48,463 bases of DNA from CAYUYV01 sp050331455 (lineage in GTDB: Bacteria; Pseudomonadota; Alphaproteobacteria; JAJFIK01). How positions within the stretch are numbered: position 1 is the stretch's first letter; the number at the start of each line of letters is the position of its first letter. A model generated the notes under the pieces. That model worked only from the letters and a program-made list of their open reading frames with translations. It did not search any database and was not told the DNA's origin. The position numbers and the translations under genes were made by a program. The stretch lies in contig JBHJGV010000066.1 of the NCBI GenBank assembly GCA_050331455.1, positions 1-48,463 of the forward strand, read 5' to 3'. Positions 31,669 to 39,696 of this stretch are shown here, in pieces.

Positions 31669-34035
31669 ATGCGACACAATGAACGGATGAAGCGATTCTG
31701 GCTCGGCTCGGCCGCCCTCCCGATCATCCTTATGATGATGACATGGCCGGTTTTGGCGCAGAGCGAAGCGGGCAACGTCGATGGTCCGGTGGTCGAGGCG
31801 TCCACCGTGGAGGCGGGCGCCCCCGGAGATCGGGCCATGGAACGGCTGGTGATTTCGGCAACGCGTCGCGCGGCAGGCGTGCAGGATGTGTCCCTGTCCG
31901 TCTCCGCCATCACCGGCGATCAGCTCAAGGACAACCAGATTGTTGATCTCAGCCGGCTTCAGGCGCTTGTACCAGGCCTGCAATACGCCCAGTCCGGCAG
32001 TGATGCCCGGCCCGCCATCCGGGGCACGCGGACGGAACAGGTGATCAACAACGCCGACCCGTCCGTGGCGTTTTTCGTCGACGATGTCTATCGCAGTCGG
32101 CCGGGGCAGGCCCTGTCGGCCTTCGTCGATGCGAACCGGGTTGAAGTGTTGCGCGGTCCCCAAGGCACACTGTTCGGGCGCAACAGTTTCGGCGGTGCCA
32201 TCAATCTCATTACGAACCGTCCGGAAATCGGCGTGTTCGACGGCGCGCTCGATGTGACCTTCACAAATTTCGACGGGATCCGCGCCGAGGGCTTCGTCAA
32301 TGTTCCTGTCACGGATGGGGTAGCGGTCCGCTTCAGCGGCTTCCGGGATGTGCGCGATGGGTATGTGGTCAACACCTTCGATGAGTCGAACAGTCTGAAG
32401 GACAATGAGGATTATCTGGTGCGCGGACAGGTCGGCCTGGAGCGCGGCGCCTGGCGGGCCGTTGCGCGTCTTGAATATTTGGATCAGGCGGGCAATGGCG
32501 ACGGGGATTTCGGCTATCGCGCGCTGGGCGTGCCGGTCGACCCGCAAACCGGGCTCGTGACGGCCCGCGATGGGATCATCGAGCCACGGATCGGCGAGGA
32601 CCCCGCGGGCATGAGCAATGGCGGGCGCCCGGATGCCAATTTTTTCCCCGCCGATCCCGGGCCTTACGTGATTTCAAGGGACACGGACCTTCAGAAAGAT
32701 CTGGAACAAATCAGTTTCTCCGCGGAGATGAACTACGATATCGGCCGCTTCGCGTCCGTGACCCTGATCGGATCCTATACGGATTATAGCGAGACCCGCA
32801 TCGATGACGGGAACCAGACGCCGGAACCGGGAAACATTTTCGGGAACACCGTTACCGCCGAAACCTTCACGCAGGAAATCCGCATCGCCTCGGCCGGGGA
32901 CGGGCGCTTCGATTGGGTCGTGGGCGGCTTCTTCCTTCAGGATACGGCGACGGACCGGTTCCTGTTTGCCGTTGCCAATGTGCCCGAAGGCGGCGACGGG
33001 ACGACAATGCCGGCGCTGACCCAGGTGCCCGGCTTTTCCTGCTGCACGGAACGGGAAGACAAGAACAACGCCATCGCCTTTTTCGGTGATATGACCGTGG
33101 ACGTCACCGAGATCGTCCGTGTGCTGGGTGGGCTGCGCTATACCCGCGAAGACCGGTCCTTGAGTGCCACGAACGGGGTGTCGGGCGCGGAAACCTTCGA
33201 CCGTTTGACCTGGCGCGCCGGCATCGAGGCGGATGTGGCTGCCGACACACTGCTCTATTTCACGGTTTCGACCGGCTTCCTGTCCGGCGGGTTCAACTTC
33301 ATCAACAATCCGGTCGTGCCGCAGACCTTCGATGAACAGCGGGTCATCGCCTATGAGGTGGGGAGCAAGTCGAGCTTCCGTGGTGGCGACGTCGTCCTCA
33401 ATCTCGCCGCCTATTACAACGATTACACCAATCTCCTGACCCAGGGCTTCGTGGTTGATGAGGCTGCGGGCGGAGCGCTGCTGTCTTTCCTGCAGAACGG
33501 CGGGGCCGTGGAGGCCTGGGGCATCGAGGCCGAAGCCGTCTTTACCCTGATTGATAATCTCGACGTTACGGCGGCGCTGGCCTATAATCGCTCCGAATTT
33601 GGAGACTTCATTGCTCTGGCTCCGTCCTCTGTTGAGGCCGGCGGCGATTTCGTGGCGCCCGACGGCAGCCAGGCCTTCCAACTGGACGGTCTGCAGGTGC
33701 CCCTCAACCCGGAATTCACCGGCACGCTGGCCGCGACCTACCGCATCGATCTGGGGGCGGCCGGAACGGTGCTGCCCGGTGTGACCTTTTTCTATTCCAC
33801 CGATTACCGTACGGCCGACCAGCCCTACTTCTTTGCCGTACAGGACGATTATACGCGGACGGATCTGCGGCTCACCTGGCGCTCCGACGACGAACGGTTC
33901 ACGGTACAGGGTTTCGTCACCAATCTGGAGAACGACGCGGTCTTGACACGGTCGGTGATCTTCGGCGGAGGTCTTGCCGTGGAGGACTATGCCGAACCGC
34001 GCATTTACGGCGTGCGGGCCGGCGTCCGGTACTGA
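31669..34035 (+). CDS. TonB-dependent outer-membrane receptor
   Basis: About 788 residues. A signal peptide (MKRFWLGSAALPIILMMMTWPVLAQS) follows a short N-region; ATGs at 31669 and 31687 both fit. A TonB-box-like segment ERLVISATRR precedes the plug domain (VSAITGDQLKDNQIVDLSRL, PAIRGTRTEQVINNADPSVA, RVEVLRGPQGTLFGRNSFGG), then a 22-strand-type barrel ending YGVRAGVRY. A vicinal Cys pair lies in GFSCCTERED. The plug style is that of the large sphingomonad/caulobacter receptor group, whose ligands range from siderophores to oligosaccharides. The immediate neighbour is a sodium:solute symporter, so the ligand is more likely an organic nutrient than iron, but this is inference. Confidence 0.93.
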   Translation: MRHNERMKRFWLGSAALPIILMMMTWPVLAQSEAGNVDGPVVEASTVEAGAPGDRAMERLVISATRRAAGVQDVSLSVSAITGDQLKDNQIVDLSRLQALVPGLQYAQSGSDARPAIRGTRTEQVINNADPSVAFFVDDVYRSRPGQALSAFVDANRVEVLRGPQGTLFGRNSFGGAINLITNRPEIGVFDGALDVTFTNFDGIRAEGFVNVPVTDGVAVRFSGFRDVRDGYVVNTFDESNSLKDNEDYLVRGQVGLERGAWRAVARLEYLDQAGNGDGDFGYRALGVPVDPQTGLVTARDGIIEPRIGEDPAGMSNGGRPDANFFPADPGPYVISRDTDLQKDLEQISFSAEMNYDIGRFASVTLIGSYTDYSETRIDDGNQTPEPGNIFGNTVTAETFTQEIRIASAGDGRFDWVVGGFFLQDTATDRFLFAVANVPEGGDGTTMPALTQVPGFSCCTEREDKNNAIAFFGDMTVDVTEIVRVLGGLRYTREDRSLSATNGVSGAETFDRLTWRAGIEADVAADTLLYFTVSTGFLSGGFNFINNPVVPQTFDEQRVIAYEVGSKSSFRGGDVVLNLAAYYNDYTNLLTQGFVVDEAAGGALLSFLQNGGAVEAWGIEAEAVFTLIDNLDVTAALAYNRSEFGDFIALAPSSVEAGGDFVAPDGSQAFQLDGLQVPLNPEFTGTLAATYRIDLGAAGTVLPGVTFFYSTDYRTADQPYFFAVQDDYTRTDLRLTWRSDDERFTVQGFVTNLENDAVLTRSVIFGGGLAVEDYAEPRIYGVRAGVRY

Positions 34036-34075
34036 TGAAGCGGAAAGGCTCCGGCGGGGCAGGGAGGCATGACCC

Positions 34076-35698
34076 ATGGCCACTTTCGGTACGCTGAACT
34101 GGACCATCGTCGGCGGCTATTTGCTCGCGAGCCTCGCTCTGGGTTTTGCCGTCAGTGCAAAAGTGACGACAGCCGAGGATTTCTTCCTCGGCCGTCGGGC
34201 CACACCCTGGTGGGCCATCGGCCTGTCGGTCCTCGCCACCTATGTCAGCGCTTTGACTTTTCTCGGCGCACCCGCCTGGTCCTATGGGACGGGCATGTCG
34301 GTGATTGCCATTCACCTCAACTATCCGCTGGTGATCATCCTGGTCATCACGGTTTTTCTGCCGTTCTTTTTCCGCTCCGGCGTCGCGTCGATCTACGAGT
34401 ATCAAGAGCGCCGCTTCGGCCCCACGTCCCGGGCCGTGCTGGCTGGGATCTTTCTGCTGTCCCAGACACTCAACTCCGCCGCGGTGCTCTATGCCACGGC
34501 CCTGGTCATCGAGTTCATCACAGGCATCGACGTGGCCGCCGCCATCGTGATCATGGCCTGTGTGGCCCTGGTCTACACGGCCCTGGGCGGCATCACCGCG
34601 GTGATCTGGACCGATGTGATCCAGGCCAGCATCCTCCTGGCCGGCGGGGCTTATATCATTTGGATGCTGATAGCCAATCTGCCCCAATCTTTGGGTGAGA
34701 CGGTGCTCGACCTGCGCGCCGCCGGTAAGATGAACGCGCTGGATTTTTCGTTCGACCCTGCAAGTGCCACGACGATCTGGGCCGGGATCATCGCCATGTC
34801 GCTCTACCACACGACCGTCTATGGCGCGAGCCAGATGATGGTGCAAAGAACCCTGGCGGCGGCCAGCCTCGCCGATGCCAAAAAGGCGTTCCTGGCCATG
34901 GGCTACGGGGCCTTCTTCGTCTATCTGCTCTTCATTTTTCTCGGTGTTCTGTTTTTTGCCTATTACGACGGCCGGGCGTTCGCCAACGGCAACACGATCA
35001 TTCTGGACTTTGCCCAGACTTATGCGGTCCCCGGATTGATGGGCGTTCTTGCCGCCGCCATCGTCGCTGCCTCCATGTCCAGTCTCGATTCGGCCCTCAA
35101 TTCGCTGGCCACGATCTCGGTGGTGGACTTCTATCAGAAATATCTTGAACCGGAGCGCTCCCCGGAGCATTACCTCGCGGTGTCCCGGATGTTCACGGTC
35201 GTCTGGGCGGTGTTGATCATCGTCCCGGCCCTGATTTATGCCCGCAGCGAAGGGTCCGTGCTCGAAATTCTCAGTAAAGTGGGGTCCTATTTCGTCGGTG
35301 CGAAGCTGAGCATGTATGCCCTCGGTTTCTTCTCCAACACGACGACGGAACGCGGCCTTCTCGTCGGCGTGGCTGCGGGCTTTGTCGCTGTGTGGTTCAC
35401 GGCAACCCAGACGGATATCGCCTGGCCCTGGTTTGCGGTGATCGGCGCAGGGGTGAACGCGGCCGTGTCGATCCCCGCCAGCCTCATGATCGACGGCCGG
35501 CCGGCGGGCCTTCATCCCTACACGGTGGCTGGCCAGAAACAGGTCATGGCCCAGGCCGGCGAACCCGAAACGGTCGAGGGGTGGTCCGTGGTGCCCGGAC
35601 GGTTCGACCGCGCGAGTCTCTGGCTTTTTGCCTTTTTCATCCTCACCCTGGTGATCACCGCCTTTTTCGACACGATCATCCTGTGGACCGGCTTCTAA
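34076..35698 (+). CDS. Sodium:solute symporter family transporter
   Basis: A 540-residue inner-membrane transporter of the SSS family with about 13 TM helices. Family features: FFLGRRATPWWAIGLSVLATYVSALTFLGAPAWSY (TM1 region), YEYQERRFG, YTALGGITAVIWTDVIQ, and AAIVAASMSSLDSALNSLATI with the Na2-site serines. The start is 40 bases after the receptor stop (AGGGAGG upstream), so the two are almost certainly one operon: outer-membrane uptake followed by sodium-coupled import. SSS members carry sugars, amino acids, sialic acid or carboxylates; I cannot choose among them. A terminator follows. Confidence 0.94.
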   Translation: MATFGTLNWTIVGGYLLASLALGFAVSAKVTTAEDFFLGRRATPWWAIGLSVLATYVSALTFLGAPAWSYGTGMSVIAIHLNYPLVIILVITVFLPFFFRSGVASIYEYQERRFGPTSRAVLAGIFLLSQTLNSAAVLYATALVIEFITGIDVAAAIVIMACVALVYTALGGITAVIWTDVIQASILLAGGAYIIWMLIANLPQSLGETVLDLRAAGKMNALDFSFDPASATTIWAGIIAMSLYHTTVYGASQMMVQRTLAAASLADAKKAFLAMGYGAFFVYLLFIFLGVLFFAYYDGRAFANGNTIILDFAQTYAVPGLMGVLAAAIVAASMSSLDSALNSLATISVVDFYQKYLEPERSPEHYLAVSRMFTVVWAVLIIVPALIYARSEGSVLEILSKVGSYFVGAKLSMYALGFFSNTTTERGLLVGVAAGFVAVWFTATQTDIAWPWFAVIGAGVNAAVSIPASLMIDGRPAGLHPYTVAGQKQVMAQAGEPETVEGWSVVPGRFDRASLWLFAFFILTLVITAFFDTIILWTGF

Positions 35699-35707
35699 GG
35701 CCCGCCC

Positions 35708-35735
35708 GCCCAATGTTCGGTTGGGCCTGTTTTTC
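35708..35735 (+). terminator. Rho-independent terminator of the receptor-symporter operon
   Basis: GCCCAA, loop TGTTCGG, TTGGGC, then CCTGTTTTT. It begins about 10 bases after the symporter stop codon. Stem of six base pairs plus T-run. Confidence 0.8.
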
Positions 35736-35911
35736 CATAGGGCGGCCATTCATGGGCTTTAGCCTTGCGCCGACCAGCGGAGCCAGAGCAGCCCGCGGGT
35801 CCATGGGTGAACCTATGGATTCAAACCGACCTGTACGACCCCGAAATCGGCTCTTGAATGGGCCGCCCAGGGCGGGCGCCCGGACGGGGGGTCACCGTGC
35901 CGTGCGACCCC

Positions 35912-37027
35912 TCAGGCGAGGTTCAGCCGGGCAGCGACCTCGTCTCCAATGGCGAGGGAGGCGGTGAGTCCCGGGCTTTCGATGCCGAACAGGGCCACGA
36001 GCCCGTCGAGGCCATGGCGCGCCGGCCCGTCGATGCGGTAGTCGGGCTGGGGCTCTCCGGGGCCGTGGATTTTAGGCCGGATGCCCGCATAATCCGGCAG
36101 CAGCGTGCCGTCCTTCAGGCCCGGCCAGAACCGGCGGATGGTGTCGTAGAACAGGGGCAGGCGGTCCGTCTCGACCGCGTAGGTCTCTTGATCCACGAAA
36201 TGCAGATCGGGGCCGAAACGGGCCTGTCCGCCCAGGTCGCGCCGGTAATGGGTGCCGAGCGCGCCCTTGATGGGCGGCGGATAGATCAGCCGGCGGAATG
36301 GCGCCTTGCCTTGCAGCACGAAATAGTTGCCCTTGCCGAAATGGACGCGGGGAATGTCCTGCGCAGGGAAACCATCAATCCGGGCCGCGACCTTGGAGGC
36401 GTTGAGGCCCGGCGCCGTGACCAGGATCCGTGTGGTGAGGCCCGCCGGATCCGCGCCGCCCGTGCGCACGCGAAAGCCGCCGCCCGGCAGGGACTCGGCG
36501 CCCTCGAAAGGGGTGTTGAGCACGACGGACCCGCCGGCATCTTCGATCTCGCCTTGCAGGGCCACCATATAGCCGTGACTGTCCAGAATGCCGCTATGGG
36601 GGGAATGGAGGGCCGCCACCGCATGGAGGTCGGGTTCCATGGATCGGGCCTGGGCCCCGGTCACCTGCGCCATGCCCTCCACGTCATTGTCCTGCGCCTG
36701 ACGGAAAATGGTTTCCAGGCGGACGATCTCGTGGTCCTCCGTGGCCACCACCAGCTTGCCGCATCGGTCATGGGCGACGCCGTGGCTGTCCAGAAAGGCG
36801 TAAAGGGCGCGCCGCCCGGTCACGCAGAGCCGTGCCTTGAGGGAGCCGGTCGGGTAGTAAAGGCCGCCATGGATGACTTCCGAGTTCCGGGACGACACCC
36901 CGTGGCCGATGGTGCCCGTTGCCTCGATGACGATGGGGGCCAGCCCCCGCCGCGCGAGGGCATAGCCGGCGGCGAGACCCACGGCGCCCGCGCCGACCAC
37001 AATGGCATCCACATCCCAGTCAGACAT
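35912..37027 (-). CDS. lhgO: L-2-hydroxyglutarate oxidase/dehydrogenase
   Basis: A 371-residue FAD-dependent oxidoreductase of the DAO family that returns L-2-hydroxyglutarate to 2-oxoglutarate, feeding electrons to the membrane quinone pool in E. coli LhgO. The FAD loop is AIVVGAGAVGLAAGYAL at 8-24. The family signature is SSRNSEVIHGGLYYPTGSLKA near 45-65, and LLPDYAGIRPKI and FGIESPGLTASLAIGD lie near the C-terminus. The ATG at 37027 gives the expected length. The cytochrome c gene lies 100 bases upstream on the same strand. It could repair side products of 2-oxoglutarate metabolism. Confidence 0.92.
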   Translation of the reverse strand: MSDWDVDAIVVGAGAVGLAAGYALARRGLAPIVIEATGTIGHGVSSRNSEVIHGGLYYPTGSLKARLCVTGRRALYAFLDSHGVAHDRCGKLVVATEDHEIVRLETIFRQAQDNDVEGMAQVTGAQARSMEPDLHAVAALHSPHSGILDSHGYMVALQGEIEDAGGSVVLNTPFEGAESLPGGGFRVRTGGADPAGLTTRILVTAPGLNASKVAARIDGFPAQDIPRVHFGKGNYFVLQGKAPFRRLIYPPPIKGALGTHYRRDLGGQARFGPDLHFVDQETYAVETDRLPLFYDTIRRFWPGLKDGTLLPDYAGIRPKIHGPGEPQPDYRIDGPARHGLDGLVALFGIESPGLTASLAIGDEVAARLNLA

Positions 37028-37127
37028 CGTTCATGCCCTGCGCCTCATCCCGCGCCCTCCGTTGGGTCCATCCGAATGTCCCCGCCGCCCTGCTTCATGG
37101 ACCGTGGATTGGCGGTCGATCCAAAGG

Positions 37128-37541
37128 TCATTCAGCATCGGGATTCGTCTGAATGCTCTCCATGTAAGCGATGAGCTGGGCGATTTCGTTGGTCGTGAAC
37201 TGAAATACCGGCATTTCTGAAGAGGGGTGGCCCACCATGATGCCTTCCGCCAACGCCTCCTCCAGGTGGTGGAGCGGCCACAGACTGGCAAAGATCCGGA
37301 AGGGGGGCGCGTCCGGTTCAGGGCTTTCGCCCTCGCGGTCCACGGCATGGCAGGCGGCACACAAGTCCTTGGCGAGTCGCGCGCCTTCTTGAATGGCTTC
37401 GTCCCGGGTCTGGGCCACGACGCCTCCCGGCCAGGTCGACGCCAATAGGGCAAAGGTGGCCAAGCCGGTGGGGACCGCCCGGGCCCATCGGCGCAACACG
37501 GGCCACGGCTGGGATGGATGCTGGTCTTGAAAACGCTGCAT
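37128..37541 (-). CDS. Small monohaem cytochrome c
   Basis: A 137-residue periplasmic class I cytochrome c. The signal peptide spans about residues 20-44 (VPTGLATFALLASTWPGGVVAQT). Haem is attached at Cys61 and Cys64 with His65 (DLCAACHAV); the distal ligand is probably Met110 in SSEMPVFQFT. The C-terminal helix EIAQLIAYMESIQ is typical. The ATG at 37541 has GGGAG at good spacing; the frame is open further upstream into unrelated sequence. It probably passes electrons between respiratory components; its proximity to lhgO may be only co-transcription. Confidence 0.92.
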   Translation of the reverse strand: MQRFQDQHPSQPWPVLRRWARAVPTGLATFALLASTWPGGVVAQTRDEAIQEGARLAKDLCAACHAVDREGESPEPDAPPFRIFASLWPLHHLEEALAEGIMVGHPSSEMPVFQFTTNEIAQLIAYMESIQTNPDAE

Positions 37542-37779
37542 TCTCACGCTCCCTGATTGTAATGAATGCGATGTCGGCCGGATCTCTCGGCGTCCAGCCT
37601 CGTGGTTCTGCGCCCTTGGAGCCTTGAGCGCAATCAATGCCATCCTTACCATCCGGTTGAGGACCCCTGGCCGAACGGTTATGCCGAACCGGCGCAACAA
37701 CCCGGCGCAACAACAATGCCCTCCCGCCGGGCTTGATGACACGCGGATCACGTTTTGCGGGCTGGGAAAGGGTGGTGGA

Positions 37780-38739
37780 ATGGTGTTTTTGATCGCGAGA
37801 GCGGGATGGCGGCATGCCCGCATGGGATGGGGCCGGTTCGGTCTCGTCCTGCTCCTTGCCCTGGCGGCGTGGCTCCATGGCCCGGGCGCGGCGGCTCAGG
37901 ACGAGTCCCCGCCGCGCGTGCCCCAGCCGATCCCCCTTCCCGAATCCAAGCCGGCGCCGTCCCCGTTCGAGGCCTTGCCCGATTGGACTGAGGAAGCCGA
38001 GGCCTGCTACCAGGCCGTGGAGCAGCCAAGCGACGGCGTGGTCCTGTGCACCAAGGCCATCGAGGCAGGGGGACTGAGCCTCGACAATCTGGCCATCACC
38101 TATTCCAACCGCGGCAATTCCTTCTTCGATCTGCGGCGCTTTCACCGGGCGATTGATGACTACAACATCGCGTTGGGTCTCGTGCCGGATGATCCGGTGA
38201 CGCTGTCCAATCGCGGCGCCGCCTACACCGATCTGGGCCAATATGCCCTGGCCCTCGAAGACCTGGGCCGGGCCATCGAGCTCGATGGGCAAAGCCCGAC
38301 GGCCTGGGCCAATCGTTGCTGGGTCCATGCGCTGGTCGAAGACTTTGATGCGGCCATCAAGGACTGCACGAAGGCCATCCATCTGGCGCCGACCGATCCT
38401 GTGCCCCTGTCAAGCCGCGCCTTCGCCTATTTGTCGAAGAACAAGCTCAAAGCGGCGCTTGCGGACGCAGACAAGGCCGTGCGTTACGGCCCGCATTTGT
38501 GGGAAGCCTATTTCTACCGCGGTCTGATCCACGACGCCCGCCGGGACAAAAGCCGCGCCCTGGAGGATCTGGCGAAGGCCTTCGAACTCGGCCCCGACGA
38601 GCCCCGAATTGCCCAAACCATGGCCAAGCTGGGGTTCAAGGTGCCGACGAAAGACGCCGAAGACGAAGTGGAGGATGCTGGGAAGCCGGCCGCTGACGAC
38701 GCCGATAGCGCTCCTCCGGCCACAACGCCTGGGGAGTGA
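37780..38739 (+). CDS. Exported tetratricopeptide-repeat protein
   Basis: A 319-residue protein with a signal peptide (FGLVLLLALAAWLHGPGAAAQ), a Pro-rich linker, then about five TPR units between residues 65 and 275 (SNRGNSFFDLRRFHRAIDDY, SNRGAAYTDLGQYALALEDL, ANRCWVHALVEDFDAAIKDC, SSRAFAYLSKNKLKAALADA, YFYRGLIHDARRDKSRALED). The acidic C-terminus is low-complexity. The ATG at 37780 has GGTGG upstream and places the signal peptide correctly. TPRs mediate protein contacts; it is likely periplasmic. Divergent from the cytochrome gene. Confidence 0.88.
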   Translation: MVFLIARAGWRHARMGWGRFGLVLLLALAAWLHGPGAAAQDESPPRVPQPIPLPESKPAPSPFEALPDWTEEAEACYQAVEQPSDGVVLCTKAIEAGGLSLDNLAITYSNRGNSFFDLRRFHRAIDDYNIALGLVPDDPVTLSNRGAAYTDLGQYALALEDLGRAIELDGQSPTAWANRCWVHALVEDFDAAIKDCTKAIHLAPTDPVPLSSRAFAYLSKNKLKAALADADKAVRYGPHLWEAYFYRGLIHDARRDKSRALEDLAKAFELGPDEPRIAQTMAKLGFKVPTKDAEDEVEDAGKPAADDADSAPPATTPGE

Positions 38740-38877
38740 CAGCGGCGTGAACCCGGTTTCGGGACGGTTTCGCCGCGCCGCCAACCCCAGTAAGCTGCGG
38801 CGGACAAAACCCACGCATGACAGGGCCGGGCCGTGCCGACGCAGGCTTTTCGGCCCTTTAGACATTGTTTTGGAGAA

Positions 38878-39696
38878 ATGACGGTGAGTGATCCCACGCT
38901 GTTCGAGCGCGAGGTCGAAGAAGACCTTCGCCAGGACCGTATTGCCCATCTCTGGCGCAGTTATGGTCCCCCCACGCTGATCGGCATCGTGGTCGCCCTC
39001 GCCGCCGGCGCTGGCTACATCTATTACGAGGACCGGCAGGCGGCCGCGAAAGCAAACGCTGCCGCGGCCTATGCCACGGCCGTCGAAACCCTCGCCGCAA
39101 GCCCCGGCTCTAAAGCCGTTGCCCGCCTCGAGGCGTTGGACGATGCGCCCGGCGCCTACAGCGCCCTGGCCCGGTTGAACCGCGCCCAGGTGGCCGCCGA
39201 TGCCGCCGAGATCGATGCCGCCGTCGCTCTTTATGAAAGTGTGGAACGCGATCCGGACACGGACCGTCTGCTGCGGGATCTGGCAGCCCTGAAGGCGAGC
39301 TATCTGCAGGCCGACCGGGAGGATCCGGAAGCTTTCGCCGCCCGGGTGGAGCGTCAGCGCCGGCAAGACAATGCCTGGCTGCCGTTCGTCAAGGAGCTGG
39401 CCGCCCTGGCGGACCTCGAACGGGGCTACCGTGCCGGGGCCCAGGCCGCCTTCGCCGCGTTGAGTCTCGATTCGGACGCCCCCCAAGGCCTGCGCAACCG
39501 CGCCAAGCAATTGGCGCAGTCGCTGGCACCGCCCCAGACCGGGGCGGGACTTGAGGGTCTGGAGGCGGCTCCCGCCGCCGCCGGCAGCGTGTCGAACCCC
39601 CAGGGGACAACCGGCGATGAAGGGATGACCGGCGATGACGGGACGACCGGGGATGACAGCAGTGCGGGCGAAGAAGGGGACGATGATGGGGCGTGA
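38878..39696 (+). CDS. yfgM: YfgM-like TPR membrane protein (PpiD-YfgM type)
   Basis: About 272 residues: cytoplasmic N-terminus, one TM helix at 33-50 (TLIGIVVALAAGAGYIYYE), then a periplasmic TPR-like domain (AYSALARLNRAQVAADAAEI, LRDLAALKASYLQ, PFVKELAALADLERG). In E. coli YfgM works with PpiD and the SecYEG translocon. The order yfgM-bamB-der is conserved from E. coli, which supports the call. The C-terminus is an acidic repeat tail (TTGDEGMTGDDGTTGDD). GGAG sits two bases before the ATG at 38878 but eight before an in-frame GTG at 38884, which may be the real start. The 3' end overlaps bamB by 14 bases. Confidence 0.88.
   Translation: MTVSDPTLFEREVEEDLRQDRIAHLWRSYGPPTLIGIVVALAAGAGYIYYEDRQAAAKANAAAAYATAVETLAASPGSKAVARLEALDDAPGAYSALARLNRAQVAADAAEIDAAVALYESVERDPDTDRLLRDLAALKASYLQADREDPEAFAARVERQRRQDNAWLPFVKELAALADLERGYRAGAQAAFAALSLDSDAPQGLRNRAKQLAQSLAPPQTGAGLEGLEAAPAAAGSVSNPQGTTGDEGMTGDDGTTGDDSSAGEEGDDDGA
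39604..39657. repeat. 18-bp tandem repeat, three units, at the end of yfgM
   Basis: Three direct copies of a unit close to GGGACGACCGGCGATGAC encode the hexapeptide G-T-T-G-D-D in the YfgM tail. The unit is a multiple of three, so copy change preserves frame. It lies just upstream of the bamB ribosome site. Confidence 0.85.

Noticed and set aside
33917..35749. Long open frame (about 610 codons) on the minus strand opposite the receptor end and symporter
   Set aside because: It is antisense to two clear genes, has no family resemblance, and reads as the low-complexity His/Arg/Gly-rich protein expected from the shadow of GC-rich codons.
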